A stretch of DNA of 64,000 nucleotides from Gigantopelta aegis (taxonomy: Eukaryota; Mollusca; Gastropoda; Neomphalida; Peltospiridae), in the NCBI RefSeq assembly GCF_016097555.1, contig NC_054699.1:9962429-10026428 (forward strand), written 5' to 3'. Within the stretch, counting starts at the first letter, position 1. Each line of letters begins with the position of its first letter. Positions 44,120 through 55,320 of the stretch are shown here, piece after piece. The notes below the pieces were generated by a model. It saw only the letters and a list, made by a program, of their open reading frames with translations, was not told the DNA's origin and did not search any database. The position numbers and the translations under genes are program-made.

Positions 44120-47100
44120 ATGACGTATCCAAGATCAGGGCGCGAACTTGAAGACACGTTTGTTCAGTTGTTTGGTCAGCCAAACGAACAAGACCCAAGA
44201 GGATGCGAAAAAGAAAATAATTATGCAATAAGTCCGTTAAATTATATCCAGAAAGAAGATAATTATGCAACAAGTCCGCAAAATTATTGCCAAAGAGAAA
44301 ATTCAGTTACGAATCGGCCAGATTCTCCTTCATTTTCAGTCAATTTAGATTCTTCCACACCAGAGCTGTGCCCCCAGCAGCAAATATGGGAACCCAGTTG
44401 CGTACTCGTTCAAACGAGCGTTCCGGGAGATCTTTTCGGCAGTCGCTTTCCCACACACGTCGCTTATCCCAGTATAAAGAACATTGCTAATCTAGTGAAT
44501 GCGTGTGCTACAACGCCGCGTGAAGATTCTGCGATGTTCGGCTCCTATAATCTTGATTCACCGACACCTCCCCCAGAAGATCCGGGGACCAGACCCATTG
44601 CTGATCTAATATCGCCAAGTAGCAGGATGGGCATGCAACAGGCGTTTAGAAGAAACCTTGATTACTTTGCCGATCACGAAAAATCAGTTTCCAGAGGCAG
44701 TTCACGTGATACACAAGGCGACAACAGAAGTATATGTCATAGAAACAAGTCCAGTTCACATTCTGATTTAACTGATCACAGAGTCAGGTCCACTTCATGT
44801 GATGTTTTAACAGATTGTAAAAACCAGTCCAGCTCAGGAGAAGTTACTGATTATATAGACAAATTCAGTTCACGTGGAGTTGTAACTGATTATAGAAACA
44901 CGCCCAGTTCAAGTGGAGTTGTAACTGAGTCTAGAAACACGTCCAGTCCACGTGGAGTTGTAACTGATTATAGAAACAAGCTCAGTCCACATGGAGTTGT
45001 AACTGAGTCTAGAAACACGCCCAGTCCACGTGAAGTTGTAACTGATTATAGAAACAAGCTCAGTCCACATGGAGTTGTAACTGAGTCTAGAAACAAGCTC
45101 AGTCCACATGGAGTTGTAACTGAGTCTAGAAACACGCCCAGTTCAAGTGGAGTTGTAGCTGATTATAGAAACACGCCCAGCTCAAATGGAGTTGTAACTA
45201 ATTATAGAAACACGCCCAGTTCAAGTGGAGTTGTAACTGATTTTAGAAACACGTCCACTTTAGGTGGAGGTGTCACTGGTTATAGAAACAAGCTCAGTCC
45301 ATGTGGAGTTGTAACTGATTATAGAAACACGCCCAGTTCAAGTGGAGTTGTAACTGATTATAGAAACACGCCCAGTTCAGGTGGAGTTGTAACTGATTAT
45401 AGAAACACGCCCAGTTCAAGTGGAGTTGTAACTGATTATAGAAACATGTCCAGTTCAGGTGGAGTTGTAACTGATTATAAAGAAAGGCCAGTCTTGCGCG
45501 ATGCACCTGATTATAGAAATACACCCAAATCAGGTGTTGTAATGGATCACAGAACCAAGTCCAGCCCATGTCATACTTTAACTGGTTGTAGAAAAAAATC
45601 TGCATCGCGTTCTGTTGGAACCAAGTGTAGAAACTCATCCATCTCAAGCGATGTAACTGAAAATACAAAGATGTCTACTTCACGTGATGTTGTCTCAGAT
45701 TACAGAAATAAATGTAGTGCAGGTGATATTGTAACTGATCATAGAAACAAGTCCACTTCTAGTGATGTAACTGATTTTACAAATGCGCCAAGTTCACGTG
45801 GTGATGTTTCTGATTATAGAAACAAGTTCAGTTCAGGTGTTATTGTAACTGATGACAGAAACAAGTCCACTTCTAGTGATGTAACTGATTTTACAAATGC
45901 GCCAAGTTCACGCGGTGATGTTTCTGATTATAGAAACAAGTTCAGTTCAGGTGTTATTGTAACTGATCACAGAAACATGTCCACTTCACATGGTACAACT
46001 CGTCATAGATCAATATTCGGTTTACACGATGTAACTGATCATAGAAATAAGTCTACTTCACTTGATACAACTGATTGTAAAAACGTGTCCAGTTTACATG
46101 TTGTAATTGATCACAGAAAAAGGTCCACTTCACGTGATACAACTGATTGCAGATACATGTCCTGTCCACGTAATTTCACTGATTATAAAAAAAAAATCAA
46201 TTCATATGATACATCTGTTTTCAAAGACATGTTGTCTGCTTCACACAATTTAACTGACCACAGAAGCAATTTCAGTTCAGGTGATGTGGTGACTGATCAC
46301 AGCAACAAGTCCCCTTCCAGTTATACATCTGGTTGTAAAGACTACGTCGTGTCTGCTTCACGTCATTTTACTGATCATAGAAACAACTTCAATTCAGGTT
46401 ATGTTGTAACTGATCATAAAAACAAGTCTACGTCGCATGATACAACTGATTGTAGAAATGTGTCTGGTTCGCGGAATGTAACTGATTATAGAAACAAATC
46501 CAGCCTGTGTGATGGTCTAAGTGGTTATGAAAAACAGTTCATATCAAGTGATGTTGTAACTGATTGCACATACCACGTGTCCAGTTTGGGTGATGCAACT
46601 GATTACAGAAACAAGTCCATATCCAGCAGTAACTTCAGTGAAAGAACTTTTGATGAAGAAATATTTTCAGATCTCAAATCTCCGAACAGATATGTGGAAT
46701 GTCAAAGCATGTTCACCTCAAGTGATGTTGCAACTGATGGTAGATACAAATCCAGCTCAGGTGATGTAACTGATCGTAGAAGCAAGTCCATATCCAGCAA
46801 TAATTTCAGTGAAAGAACGTTTGATGAAGAAACATATTTAAACCTTAAATCTCCTAACACATACTTGGACATTTGGGAAGGAAATTTGTTGCCTCTTAAC
46901 ACAAGTATTAATGCTAGTGAATATGACACGCCAACACAGGGAAGTAATAATGGGGGTACATTTTCTGAATGCAAAAAGATATTGTCTGACAAAACCGCTG
47001 ACACCAATTTCACTGATTGCGAGACGCCATTGTTTAATAGCAGCAGCACAGAGACATTCATTGATTGTGCAACGTCATTCACTAATATCAACGCTGGTGG

Positions 47101-50100
47101 CAACGTCAGTGTTTGTAGAACCCCATCAAACAATAGTGATTTTATCGATTGTGAAACATCGGCATCTTGGTCCAACAATGTTCGTAAGTCCACTGCTCGT
47201 AGAACACCATCGTGCACTAGCACCGCTGGGGAACATTTCAGTGATGCTACATTTGTTGCCTGTAGAACTCCTTCATTTAACAGTCAAGTTGGGGAGAACT
47301 TCACAGACTGTGACACGTGGTCGTCATCGAGTGACACAAATGAAAGTATTGTTACATGCAAATTGTTGCAGTCACCGGGAGCAGTCAAAGCTGGTAACGG
47401 TTATAACATTTATAGAACGACTTCCTGTACTAACAACCTGGATGAAAGCTTCATCGATTGTGAATGCTTTTCACCTTTGGACAGCACTGTTGATGATTTT
47501 ACTGTGAGTAGTCGATCACCTAGCAATAATGGAGATGACATTAGTGCTGACAGTAGAGTACACAGAAACACTGATAATAATGATATTGATTGCAACAGAA
47601 CACCCACAAACATTGGTGATAACTTTATTACAGCTTTCTGTATTACACCTAGCAACACTGGTGATGAGTTCACTGTTTATGACGTAACAGCTGGCAACAC
47701 TGGTGATGAGTTCACTGTTCATGACGTAACACCTAGCAACACTGATGGTGATTTGTCTATTCAAAGCATAACGCCCAGCAAAATTGGTGATACCTTTTCT
47801 GTTCATAGCATAACACCTAATAATTCTGGTGATGGATTTACAGGTCGTAGAAGAAAACCCAGCAACTCTGCTGGTAACTTCACACCACATAGTTACGACA
47901 ATGATGATGTTTTTGGTAGCATAATGTCATCTTTGGATAGCAGTTATGGCAATGCTGGTATTTCTCCTGAAACCTTTGTATTCAGCTGTACAGAAAGTGT
48001 TTTGTCTTGTAACCTGTCACCATATGGCAGCGTGGATGTTGATCAGGCAAAGTCTCCAGTCACTAAAGAAAACAGCAATGTGTTCAAGCCTACTGTCCCA
48101 GTATCACCAGCATATGACTCTGGTCAAGTAAATGGTTTTGTAATGCCAATGTCTGATTGTTTTGAGAAGGATACCAGAGATGAAGGAGACGAAGGAGTTA
48201 AAGCAGCTGGAAGTAACAACAAGACTAGTGATAAAGCCATTGAATGTAAATCATTGCTACCAAGTCACCAGATCACAAACGTTAATATAGATGATATAAC
48301 AGATGATACGACCAAGGACACATGTCTATTCACTGTCTCAACATCAAGTCCTGCTGGTTTAAGTGCTGTGACCTTGGCACACATGGCTGGTGATGTCAAA
48401 GATGTGGAATGTGAGTCACCAAAGTCAGTAAAAGTACAGAGGTCAGATACAAATGTCTTAGTCACTGCACAACATATACCAGATAAAACTATTTTAGTAA
48501 CTGCACAAGATATGCCAGATAAAACTGTTTTAGTACCTGCACAAGATATGCCAGATAAAACAGAGTTCGACAACATACAAGATACATCAGATACAACTGT
48601 GTTAGTCACTGCACTAGATATATCAGATGCACCTATAGTGGTCACTGCACAAGATATATCAGATGAAACTGTGTTAGTTGATGAAAAAGACATATCAGAT
48701 GAAACTGTGTTAGTCAATGCAGAAGAAATATCAGATGAAACTGTGTCATCCACTGCACAAGATACACAAGATAAAACTATGTTGATCAATGCACAGGATA
48801 TACCAGATACAACTGTGTCAGTCAATGCTCAAAACATACCAGAATCCTCAGCACATGGACAATCAAAGAGAGATACAGAAGATGCATGTGAAACATCTGC
48901 AGACAGGCGACTGCCGCAGTCATCACACGATTCCACAGCTTGTGCTCACGTAGCAGCATGTAATATGGATAATATGTCACTGGAGATATGTTCGGCTGGA
49001 GACGACTATCCCAATCCAGAATATACAACAGTTTTGGAATCGCTGTGTAGTAGTAGTAGTAGTATTACCACGAAGGACCCTATTCAAGCTGTGTCAGCCA
49101 GTGATGTGTCTGATATTGTAATGCAAAAAGAAAGTAACATTTCGAATGACAATAGGCCAGTTCCCGATATGCAGAATCAAGCCACCAAATTGGTCAGCCT
49201 TGATTACGGAAGCGCACATTCCTTGATGCACAATGAACAGAAGGAAACACCAAGTGTGGAGATGTCAGCATCAGAAGAATTAACCAGCCCAAATACTTCT
49301 GATACATCAAAGTGTGATTTAGGAGATTTCACAGGAGGTGATGTTACATTGATAAAAGAACTTACTATAAATGATTCACTTGTTGATGGTTCACAGAGCA
49401 AACAAGATGAACTATCGAACCAAATAGTTCAACAAAACGAATGTGGGGATGGTGACCAAACAGTGCTTGGTTATAAACATGAAGATACGGGTGCTGATTC
49501 ATGCCCTGGTGTTGATGAAAACCCTCTTTGTTTGATACAAAAGATAAATAAAAGCAATGCTGGTGGTAAACAAGATGCCTTAGAGTTCATAACATCACCT
49601 GGAAAAGACTCTTCTCCCAAATGCCAGTTGGAACATGTAGGAAATAAGAATTCATTAACAGATATAGGATCACCCAAAACGTCAAGAAACCAGCTGGTAC
49701 TGAACCGTTCATCCACAAGGATGCATTCTCCAAGAATGTCCAGGACCCGGCTACTAAATAGGAATTCATCAGCTTGGATCTACTCGCCCAAGATATCCAG
49801 GACCCAGCTAGCAAAGAAAAATTCATCAACTGGGTTATGCTCTCCCAAACTGTCCAGGACCCGGCTCCTGAATAGAAATTCATCAGCTGGAATAAACTCT
49901 CCAAGAATGTCCAGAACCCAGCTAACAAATACAAATTCATCAGCTGGCACACGCTCTCCCAAGATCTTAAGAATCAATTTAGGAAATAAGAATTCATCAT
50001 CTGGGCTCTGCTCTTCTAGGATGTCTAGAACCCAGCTTTCTCCCAAAATGTGTAGAAGACGAGTAGGAAATAGAAACGCAAATGGCATAACATTTGGTGT

Positions 50101-53100
50101 CATGCCAGCAGAGTACAGCACCTCATCACTTGATCCTACTGACAGTGCACACTCTTCGTTTTTGTCCTGTGCATCGTTTCACACATTTAGCAACCCATTA
50201 CCAGAATGTAATAGCTTCACGGAAATGCCACTGTGCAGTGAACTAGGACCAAAGATTACAAACATCAATACGAAATCAGACTCTGTAAGAATTGCTATTC
50301 CCAATACATCAATGGTGCTTGATATTAAAGTACAAAAAAGTGATTCAGTTTCAATGGGGTCCGGATGTTGTAGTCGCAGTGCCTCAAAGGTAATAATCGA
50401 GGTTTTTGGAGCTAACATGACTGTCGGTAAAAGCAGAAGTAGAAATGAAATAATTTGTTCACCTTGCCCAGTGGATGATGGGGTCGTGGATCAGGTTCTT
50501 GTTGAGTGTATTTCAAATGCTGTAGACATCTGTTCAGCCAGAAAGGACAGAGCATGTCAAGCTAATTGGATAACACCTGAAACGGTCAGCAACATAGTTT
50601 GTGATGACTTAAACAATGTCGTCCAGTCGTGGGTAGTCACAACAAGTGATGGAAACCAATTTCAAACTGATACCATAGAAATCAGTCCTGGACCCTCAGC
50701 CGTGATCTGCATGGACACTGCCCAGCCAAGTGAGTTCACGCTACAGAGTGGACAAGAGATGTATAGATCATCTGTGGAAAGCAACCAGCTACAGTTTGGT
50801 GGTCTGAAAAACAAAGGGTGGCAGAGTGAGGAATCTGTGATTGTTGAGCAACCAAAGGGACCCGGCTTATCTCGATATACTTACAAAAGTGTGGAGGAAA
50901 GGTCTCAAGATTCAAGCTGTGGGTCAAGGTCACCGAAACCAGGTTGCTTCAGGATATGTTTCAAAAAGCGCGCAAAGTCGCCAGGTAGACAAGAGCTCGT
51001 TCTACAGACTGTGTCACGGGGATCACAGAAAAGTGAATATGAGTACCAGTGGACAGCCATGGACGATAACCAGGATGAATGTGGAACATTGAGATCCCCC
51101 AATGATTCTGTTCACGAAAGAAGAAGTTTATTCTCAAGGTCGAGTAGTGGTAAGTCTCCAGAGTGTGTGGAATCCGTGACGAAAGTTCGTGAAATAAGCG
51201 TGCATTCGTCATCACCTGGAAGTCGTTGCAGATCACCTCACCGCACTGAGTCAGTAACTAAAATTCATGAAGTGTCTGTTCATTCATCACCAAGATGCAG
51301 CAGAAAATGCTCACCGAGTGTTGAGTCTATCACGAAGGTCAGTGTGCATTCATCGCCTGGAGTTAGCAAAAGGTCCTCTTCTAGAAGTGTAAGCATATCC
51401 CCTCAACGGGTTGAGTCAGTCACAAAGATTAAGGAAGTCACTGTTGTTTCGTCGCCTCGAAGTAGTAGAAGATCCTCACTTGAAGGTAGTAGAAAATGCT
51501 CACCTAGAATTAGTAGAAGATGTTCACCTGAAGTTAGTAGAAGATCCCAGTCGGTCACAGAAATTAATGAAGTGTGTGTGCACGAATCATCACCTAAATC
51601 TATTATCAATAATGACACATGCACAAAGGTTTACATCGCGAGGGAGTGTTCAGAATCATCTGAAGACTACTGTGATGATGAAGATGACTCCTTCGGCAAT
51701 GCTCGTGGAGTACTTATACATTCGAAATCACCTGGCTTTGGATGTCCAGAAGAATGTGAATCTTATACAAAGATCACTAAAATAAATGTATGTTCAACCG
51801 ACAGCTCATTGTCCCTTGACGAATGTGATTCTCTGACAAACGTTCACTCAATAAGAGTTCATTCTCGAAGTCCTAGAAATAGATGTCGAGATGAGGGTGA
51901 GAATGTTAGACAACTCTTTCGTCAGATGTCTGCAGTGAACTTAAAAGATGTTGAGGATGATATATTGGACATGCCGTGTCCTAGGCGTAGAGCAAAAAGT
52001 ACCTCTTCTGTGAGGAGAAGTATCAACAAATTCTTCTCCCACACATCCACCATCTCACTATGCGAATACAGAAGCGTGGAAGAAGAAATATATCCAAAAG
52101 AAGTACTAAAAAAACTAAAACACCTGGAGTATGCGATATATATGATTCGCGTGCCTGTACAACCAACAGTGAAAATTTACAAAGCTCATATGCTCAGCGA
52201 TTCATTTTGTGACAAAGCGGAAAGAGGTTCCATCAGGTTTAGATCATCTTCAACAACGCAGTGCTCAGAATTGAATACTTCATTCGATACAAACACTCAG
52301 GTTTTTTCACAAGGCAGTGATCATGGAAAGAATGTAACAGTCAGTAAGACACACATACTGCATACTATTGAATCAAGAATTAAAGGCACTGTATCTCACC
52401 TGGAGTCTTTTGTCAACGAAAATGTGCACCCAATCATCGCACATTCCTTGAATGCTGCTATCTTAGATATAAGACGACAAATAAATGCATTGCCAGACAA
52501 CGTCTGCTGCCGTGTCCAAGCCATATGCGCCCCAATTGCCTGTCAAAGTGTGTGTCGTAGTGTTTGTGGACAGCCTGTCAGCGAAACTGTGTGCCAAACT
52601 GTGTGTCAGCCAGTTGTATGCCAAACTGTGTGTCCGCCAGTTGTATGCCAAACTGTGTGTCCGCCAGCTCTGAGTCACAGTGTTGATAGGGTAACGAAAA
52701 CCAAATTCATTGACGATGGGAAAGCTTCAATGTATCAGCGGATTTCTAGAAATACAGACGTCTGTAAACCCTCATCTTCGGCTGGTTCCACGATAATTAT
52801 TCCCCAGCACACTTCAATATCAAATCCAAACACTTCAACAGTAATCATTCCCCAGCGTACCTCAGGGTCCCATACACGACAGGTTCACATTGAAGTTGCT
52901 GGTGCACCATGCCGTTCGAGGTGGAAACAGTGTAATAGCCTCTCACAGACAGCAGGTTGTGTAGCTAAATGGGCTATAGAATCGTCCCAAAAGGAACTGC
53001 ACTTCATACTGGAGAGAGAACAAGGGGACTCTGGTTTACAGGATATTACAGTAATAACGAAAGAGAGGCTTGCAAACGAAGTCGTCCTATCTGGAAGCAT

Positions 53101-54499
53101 GGAAGATCAGTCCAAGAGTCTGTGCGGGGATGCATACAGACAACGTTGTGAGGGCGAAAGGCAATGTGCAGGAGAAACGCATGAAACAGAAGCACAAAAA
53201 CTTACATCTCTATTCCTGGATGCAGTGGTTTGCGAAATTAAAGCGAGGCTTGACCAAAAGGAATGTAACTCTGCTATGAACAAAGGAAGCAGCATGGACA
53301 GTGTTATTGCTGCACATGCTATTTGGTTGGTCGAGGAGGTAATGGACAAAGTAGTGTGCGATGTGCAGAACCAGTTAATCACCTCACAGCAAGATCCACG
53401 GACACCTCGTTGTTTGGTCGATGTTTTTGGCTGTTTGTTTGGTATTGAAGTCATCGATACCCTTAAAGAAGCAGTGTATAATGCTATGTACGAAACTGAG
53501 CTTGACAATCCTAATAGCTGTCACAATGTACGGTGGCCAGGGGATTCAAGATCGAACACCTCCTGTAAAGTAATTTATGGACCCGATGGTTCACCACACT
53601 CCATTCGCAGATCCGTCAATGATTTTACTATTTCCATAACGAAAGGTTTAAGTGAAGAAGCTAGGAGAGCAGAAGAACTGCGGAGAGCAGAAGATGCGAG
53701 AAGACTTGAAGAGGCTCTACTAGCTGAAGAACTTAGAAGAGCCGAGGATGATAGACGAGCAGAAGAATTTGCCTTGCAGACGGCAAGGCTCGAAGAACTG
53801 GAGAGGCAAGCAGCTGAAGACATGGAAAGGGCAAAGCTTACAGCTCTTGAAAAAGAGAGGCTTGGTGTACTTAACGCAGAGGAAAGGTCAAGGTTTGAAG
53901 ATGCTGAACGGGCAAGGCTTGAAGCTCTTGACAGATCCAAACGTGATGCGATTGATAGGGCGCGGCTCGAGAAAGAGCTTGCAAGGTTAAAAGCTCAGTT
54001 AGAAGACGATAAGGATGAGCTGTTGAAACAACGTTTTTCGAAAGAAGAAAAGTTCATGAGGAAAACGTTAGCTCATACAAAAACAGGTGATTCAGAGGCA
54101 GAGAGAATATTTGAGAAACATTTGAACATGGCATTAAGTCGTCAAGCATCTATGGTAGCGAAGAAGGCTTTGGTTTCTGCTTTGTTGGTGGCAAATCTAG
54201 AGAAGAAAATACATTATGGTCTTTTGGTACTTAACATTGAATATGCACTGAATGTGAAGATGACGTCTAAAAAACTAGACTCAAAGAAGATGTCCAAAGA
54301 CACCAAAAAGTTGATCAAAGACTTTGTGCATGATAAGGATGACAATGAGGTCCGACTGCTTAGTGTAAAAGGACAAAGGATCAGGGGATATGACGTGAAG
54401 CTTAATCTGGAAAACCGAGATTTAAGTGTATACTCGCGTCCGTCCCAAGGCTCCATTCCATCTTACGTCAGCTCCGATATACGCATGAGTAAAAAATGA
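44120..54499 (+). CDS. Giant repeat-rich AKAP-like protein, 3459 residues, one exon
   Basis: I do not recognise a named gene. The frame is closed by a stop just upstream, so ATG 44120 is the first in frame. Visible layout: residues about 240-470, near-identical 13-residue repeats (VVTDYRNTPSSSG type); 470-905, diverged relatives; 960-1260, Asn/Ser/Asp repeats (TPSNTGDEFTVHD type); 1450-1575, DISDETVLVTAQ-type repeats; 1850-1975, SPKxSRTQLxNxNSSAG-type repeats; 2340-2595, ESVTKIxEVSVHSSPR repeats with many SP/RS pairs; 2795-2855, Cys-rich VCQTVCPPV repeats; 3175-3300, charged Glu/Arg/Ala helix. Helices at 2769-2788 and 3067-3086 (AIWLVEEVMDKVVCDVQNQL) fit the AKAP pattern for binding PKA regulatory subunits; residues 2946-3125 are shared with the next gene. 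No signal peptide or membrane segment is seen. Scaffold role is inferred. Confidence 0.9.
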   Translation: MTYPRSGRELEDTFVQLFGQPNEQDPRGCEKENNYAISPLNYIQKEDNYATSPQNYCQRENSVTNRPDSPSFSVNLDSSTPELCPQQQIWEPSCVLVQTSVPGDLFGSRFPTHVAYPSIKNIANLVNACATTPREDSAMFGSYNLDSPTPPPEDPGTRPIADLISPSSRMGMQQAFRRNLDYFADHEKSVSRGSSRDTQGDNRSICHRNKSSSHSDLTDHRVRSTSCDVLTDCKNQSSSGEVTDYIDKFSSRGVVTDYRNTPSSSGVVTESRNTSSPRGVVTDYRNKLSPHGVVTESRNTPSPREVVTDYRNKLSPHGVVTESRNKLSPHGVVTESRNTPSSSGVVADYRNTPSSNGVVTNYRNTPSSSGVVTDFRNTSTLGGGVTGYRNKLSPCGVVTDYRNTPSSSGVVTDYRNTPSSGGVVTDYRNTPSSSGVVTDYRNMSSSGGVVTDYKERPVLRDAPDYRNTPKSGVVMDHRTKSSPCHTLTGCRKKSASRSVGTKCRNSSISSDVTENTKMSTSRDVVSDYRNKCSAGDIVTDHRNKSTSSDVTDFTNAPSSRGDVSDYRNKFSSGVIVTDDRNKSTSSDVTDFTNAPSSRGDVSDYRNKFSSGVIVTDHRNMSTSHGTTRHRSIFGLHDVTDHRNKSTSLDTTDCKNVSSLHVVIDHRKRSTSRDTTDCRYMSCPRNFTDYKKKINSYDTSVFKDMLSASHNLTDHRSNFSSGDVVTDHSNKSPSSYTSGCKDYVVSASRHFTDHRNNFNSGYVVTDHKNKSTSHDTTDCRNVSGSRNVTDYRNKSSLCDGLSGYEKQFISSDVVTDCTYHVSSLGDATDYRNKSISSSNFSERTFDEEIFSDLKSPNRYVECQSMFTSSDVATDGRYKSSSGDVTDRRSKSISSNNFSERTFDEETYLNLKSPNTYLDIWEGNLLPLNTSINASEYDTPTQGSNNGGTFSECKKILSDKTADTNFTDCETPLFNSSSTETFIDCATSFTNINAGGNVSVCRTPSNNSDFIDCETSASWSNNVRKSTARRTPSCTSTAGEHFSDATFVACRTPSFNSQVGENFTDCDTWSSSSDTNESIVTCKLLQSPGAVKAGNGYNIYRTTSCTNNLDESFIDCECFSPLDSTVDDFTVSSRSPSNNGDDISADSRVHRNTDNNDIDCNRTPTNIGDNFITAFCITPSNTGDEFTVYDVTAGNTGDEFTVHDVTPSNTDGDLSIQSITPSKIGDTFSVHSITPNNSGDGFTGRRRKPSNSAGNFTPHSYDNDDVFGSIMSSLDSSYGNAGISPETFVFSCTESVLSCNLSPYGSVDVDQAKSPVTKENSNVFKPTVPVSPAYDSGQVNGFVMPMSDCFEKDTRDEGDEGVKAAGSNNKTSDKAIECKSLLPSHQITNVNIDDITDDTTKDTCLFTVSTSSPAGLSAVTLAHMAGDVKDVECESPKSVKVQRSDTNVLVTAQHIPDKTILVTAQDMPDKTVLVPAQDMPDKTEFDNIQDTSDTTVLVTALDISDAPIVVTAQDISDETVLVDEKDISDETVLVNAEEISDETVSSTAQDTQDKTMLINAQDIPDTTVSVNAQNIPESSAHGQSKRDTEDACETSADRRLPQSSHDSTACAHVAACNMDNMSLEICSAGDDYPNPEYTTVLESLCSSSSSITTKDPIQAVSASDVSDIVMQKESNISNDNRPVPDMQNQATKLVSLDYGSAHSLMHNEQKETPSVEMSASEELTSPNTSDTSKCDLGDFTGGDVTLIKELTINDSLVDGSQSKQDELSNQIVQQNECGDGDQTVLGYKHEDTGADSCPGVDENPLCLIQKINKSNAGGKQDALEFITSPGKDSSPKCQLEHVGNKNSLTDIGSPKTSRNQLVLNRSSTRMHSPRMSRTRLLNRNSSAWIYSPKISRTQLAKKNSSTGLCSPKLSRTRLLNRNSSAGINSPRMSRTQLTNTNSSAGTRSPKILRINLGNKNSSSGLCSSRMSRTQLSPKMCRRRVGNRNANGITFGVMPAEYSTSSLDPTDSAHSSFLSCASFHTFSNPLPECNSFTEMPLCSELGPKITNINTKSDSVRIAIPNTSMVLDIKVQKSDSVSMGSGCCSRSASKVIIEVFGANMTVGKSRSRNEIICSPCPVDDGVVDQVLVECISNAVDICSARKDRACQANWITPETVSNIVCDDLNNVVQSWVVTTSDGNQFQTDTIEISPGPSAVICMDTAQPSEFTLQSGQEMYRSSVESNQLQFGGLKNKGWQSEESVIVEQPKGPGLSRYTYKSVEERSQDSSCGSRSPKPGCFRICFKKRAKSPGRQELVLQTVSRGSQKSEYEYQWTAMDDNQDECGTLRSPNDSVHERRSLFSRSSSGKSPECVESVTKVREISVHSSSPGSRCRSPHRTESVTKIHEVSVHSSPRCSRKCSPSVESITKVSVHSSPGVSKRSSSRSVSISPQRVESVTKIKEVTVVSSPRSSRRSSLEGSRKCSPRISRRCSPEVSRRSQSVTEINEVCVHESSPKSIINNDTCTKVYIARECSESSEDYCDDEDDSFGNARGVLIHSKSPGFGCPEECESYTKITKINVCSTDSSLSLDECDSLTNVHSIRVHSRSPRNRCRDEGENVRQLFRQMSAVNLKDVEDDILDMPCPRRRAKSTSSVRRSINKFFSHTSTISLCEYRSVEEEIYPKEVLKKLKHLEYAIYMIRVPVQPTVKIYKAHMLSDSFCDKAERGSIRFRSSSTTQCSELNTSFDTNTQVFSQGSDHGKNVTVSKTHILHTIESRIKGTVSHLESFVNENVHPIIAHSLNAAILDIRRQINALPDNVCCRVQAICAPIACQSVCRSVCGQPVSETVCQTVCQPVVCQTVCPPVVCQTVCPPALSHSVDRVTKTKFIDDGKASMYQRISRNTDVCKPSSSAGSTIIIPQHTSISNPNTSTVIIPQRTSGSHTRQVHIEVAGAPCRSRWKQCNSLSQTAGCVAKWAIESSQKELHFILEREQGDSGLQDITVITKERLANEVVLSGSMEDQSKSLCGDAYRQRCEGERQCAGETHETEAQKLTSLFLDAVVCEIKARLDQKECNSAMNKGSSMDSVIAAHAIWLVEEVMDKVVCDVQNQLITSQQDPRTPRCLVDVFGCLFGIEVIDTLKEAVYNAMYETELDNPNSCHNVRWPGDSRSNTSCKVIYGPDGSPHSIRRSVNDFTISITKGLSEEARRAEELRRAEDARRLEEALLAEELRRAEDDRRAEEFALQTARLEELERQAAEDMERAKLTALEKERLGVLNAEERSRFEDAERARLEALDRSKRDAIDRARLEKELARLKAQLEDDKDELLKQRFSKEEKFMRKTLAHTKTGDSEAERIFEKHLNMALSRQASMVAKKALVSALLVANLEKKIHYGLLVLNIEYALNVKMTSKKLDSKKMSKDTKKLIKDFVHDKDDNEVRLLSVKGQRIRGYDVKLNLENRDLSVYSRPSQGSIPSYVSSDIRMSKK
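44850..45480 (+). repeat. 39-bp coding minisatellite in the giant gene
   Basis: About 15 copies of a unit encoding VVTDYRNTPSSSG are present, with near-identical DNA (GTTGTAACTGATTATAGAAA, CACGCCCAGTTCAAGTGGA). Diverged copies continue to about 46830. Copies all keep frame. Confidence 0.92.
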
Positions 54500-55255
54500 G
54501 TACATTAACGACTCAGAAGGATAGTAGTTACCTCCTTAGTGAAAAAGATAACTGGCATTTTCCTTTTAAATAGGATAGTGGTTATCTCCCTTACAATACT
54601 TACACTATATTGAACCGTGTTTGAAGAGACACTTATATGACAGTCACTTGTACTTAGAGTATGATTCTCAAATAAGCTGGCACTGTGCTAATGTTTTGGG
54701 TTCTTTTCTTTATTATATACAGTCGAACCTGTCCATAACGAACATTATAGTTCCTGAGTACAATAAATAAGCTGTTATTTGCTCTTTATTGTACAGTGAT
54801 ATATGGTATAAGATACGTTATGATACATCTGTTCATAGAGGGTAGATGGTATTCTGTTTCCCCAAAATAAGTCGATTATGATATCTTTCATATATTGCAA
54901 AGTGTACTTGGTTTAAAGAAAATCATGTGAACAAGCACCTGTTTAAAGGACAGTTCAGTCTAAACGTAGGATAAATGAGTTAGCTAATGATTCGTTATCA
55001 CTATAACAATAGTCGAACGTAGTATTCGACACACCTGTGTTTAAAAATATAAAAGGCATGTAGAAACCAGGGTGGGTAAAAACCGGGGTGGGGTGGGGTG
55101 TGAGTGGTGGAGCAAGACCACAATCTACATTGGAGGTCCATAATTTTCTTTTTGTCTTCTTATACACATATAGTAGAAATAAACTATTTCTCCAAATGCT
55201 AGAAAACCACATTTTAGTCGGGGAGAGGGTAGTTGACAAAACGGGGGCATACCTA

Positions 55256-55320
<65 letters not shown>

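Noticed and set aside
52946-52990. Direct homology of the KWAIESSQKEL helix to the LQWIAAS motif near the C-terminus of AKAP3/AKAP4/SPHKAP
   Set aside because: The resemblance is short and from memory only; the following residues do not match, so it is not claimed.
44909-53940. Antisense frames opposite the giant gene, up to 186 codons
   Set aside because: Shadows of the repetitive coding sequence; no independent signals.
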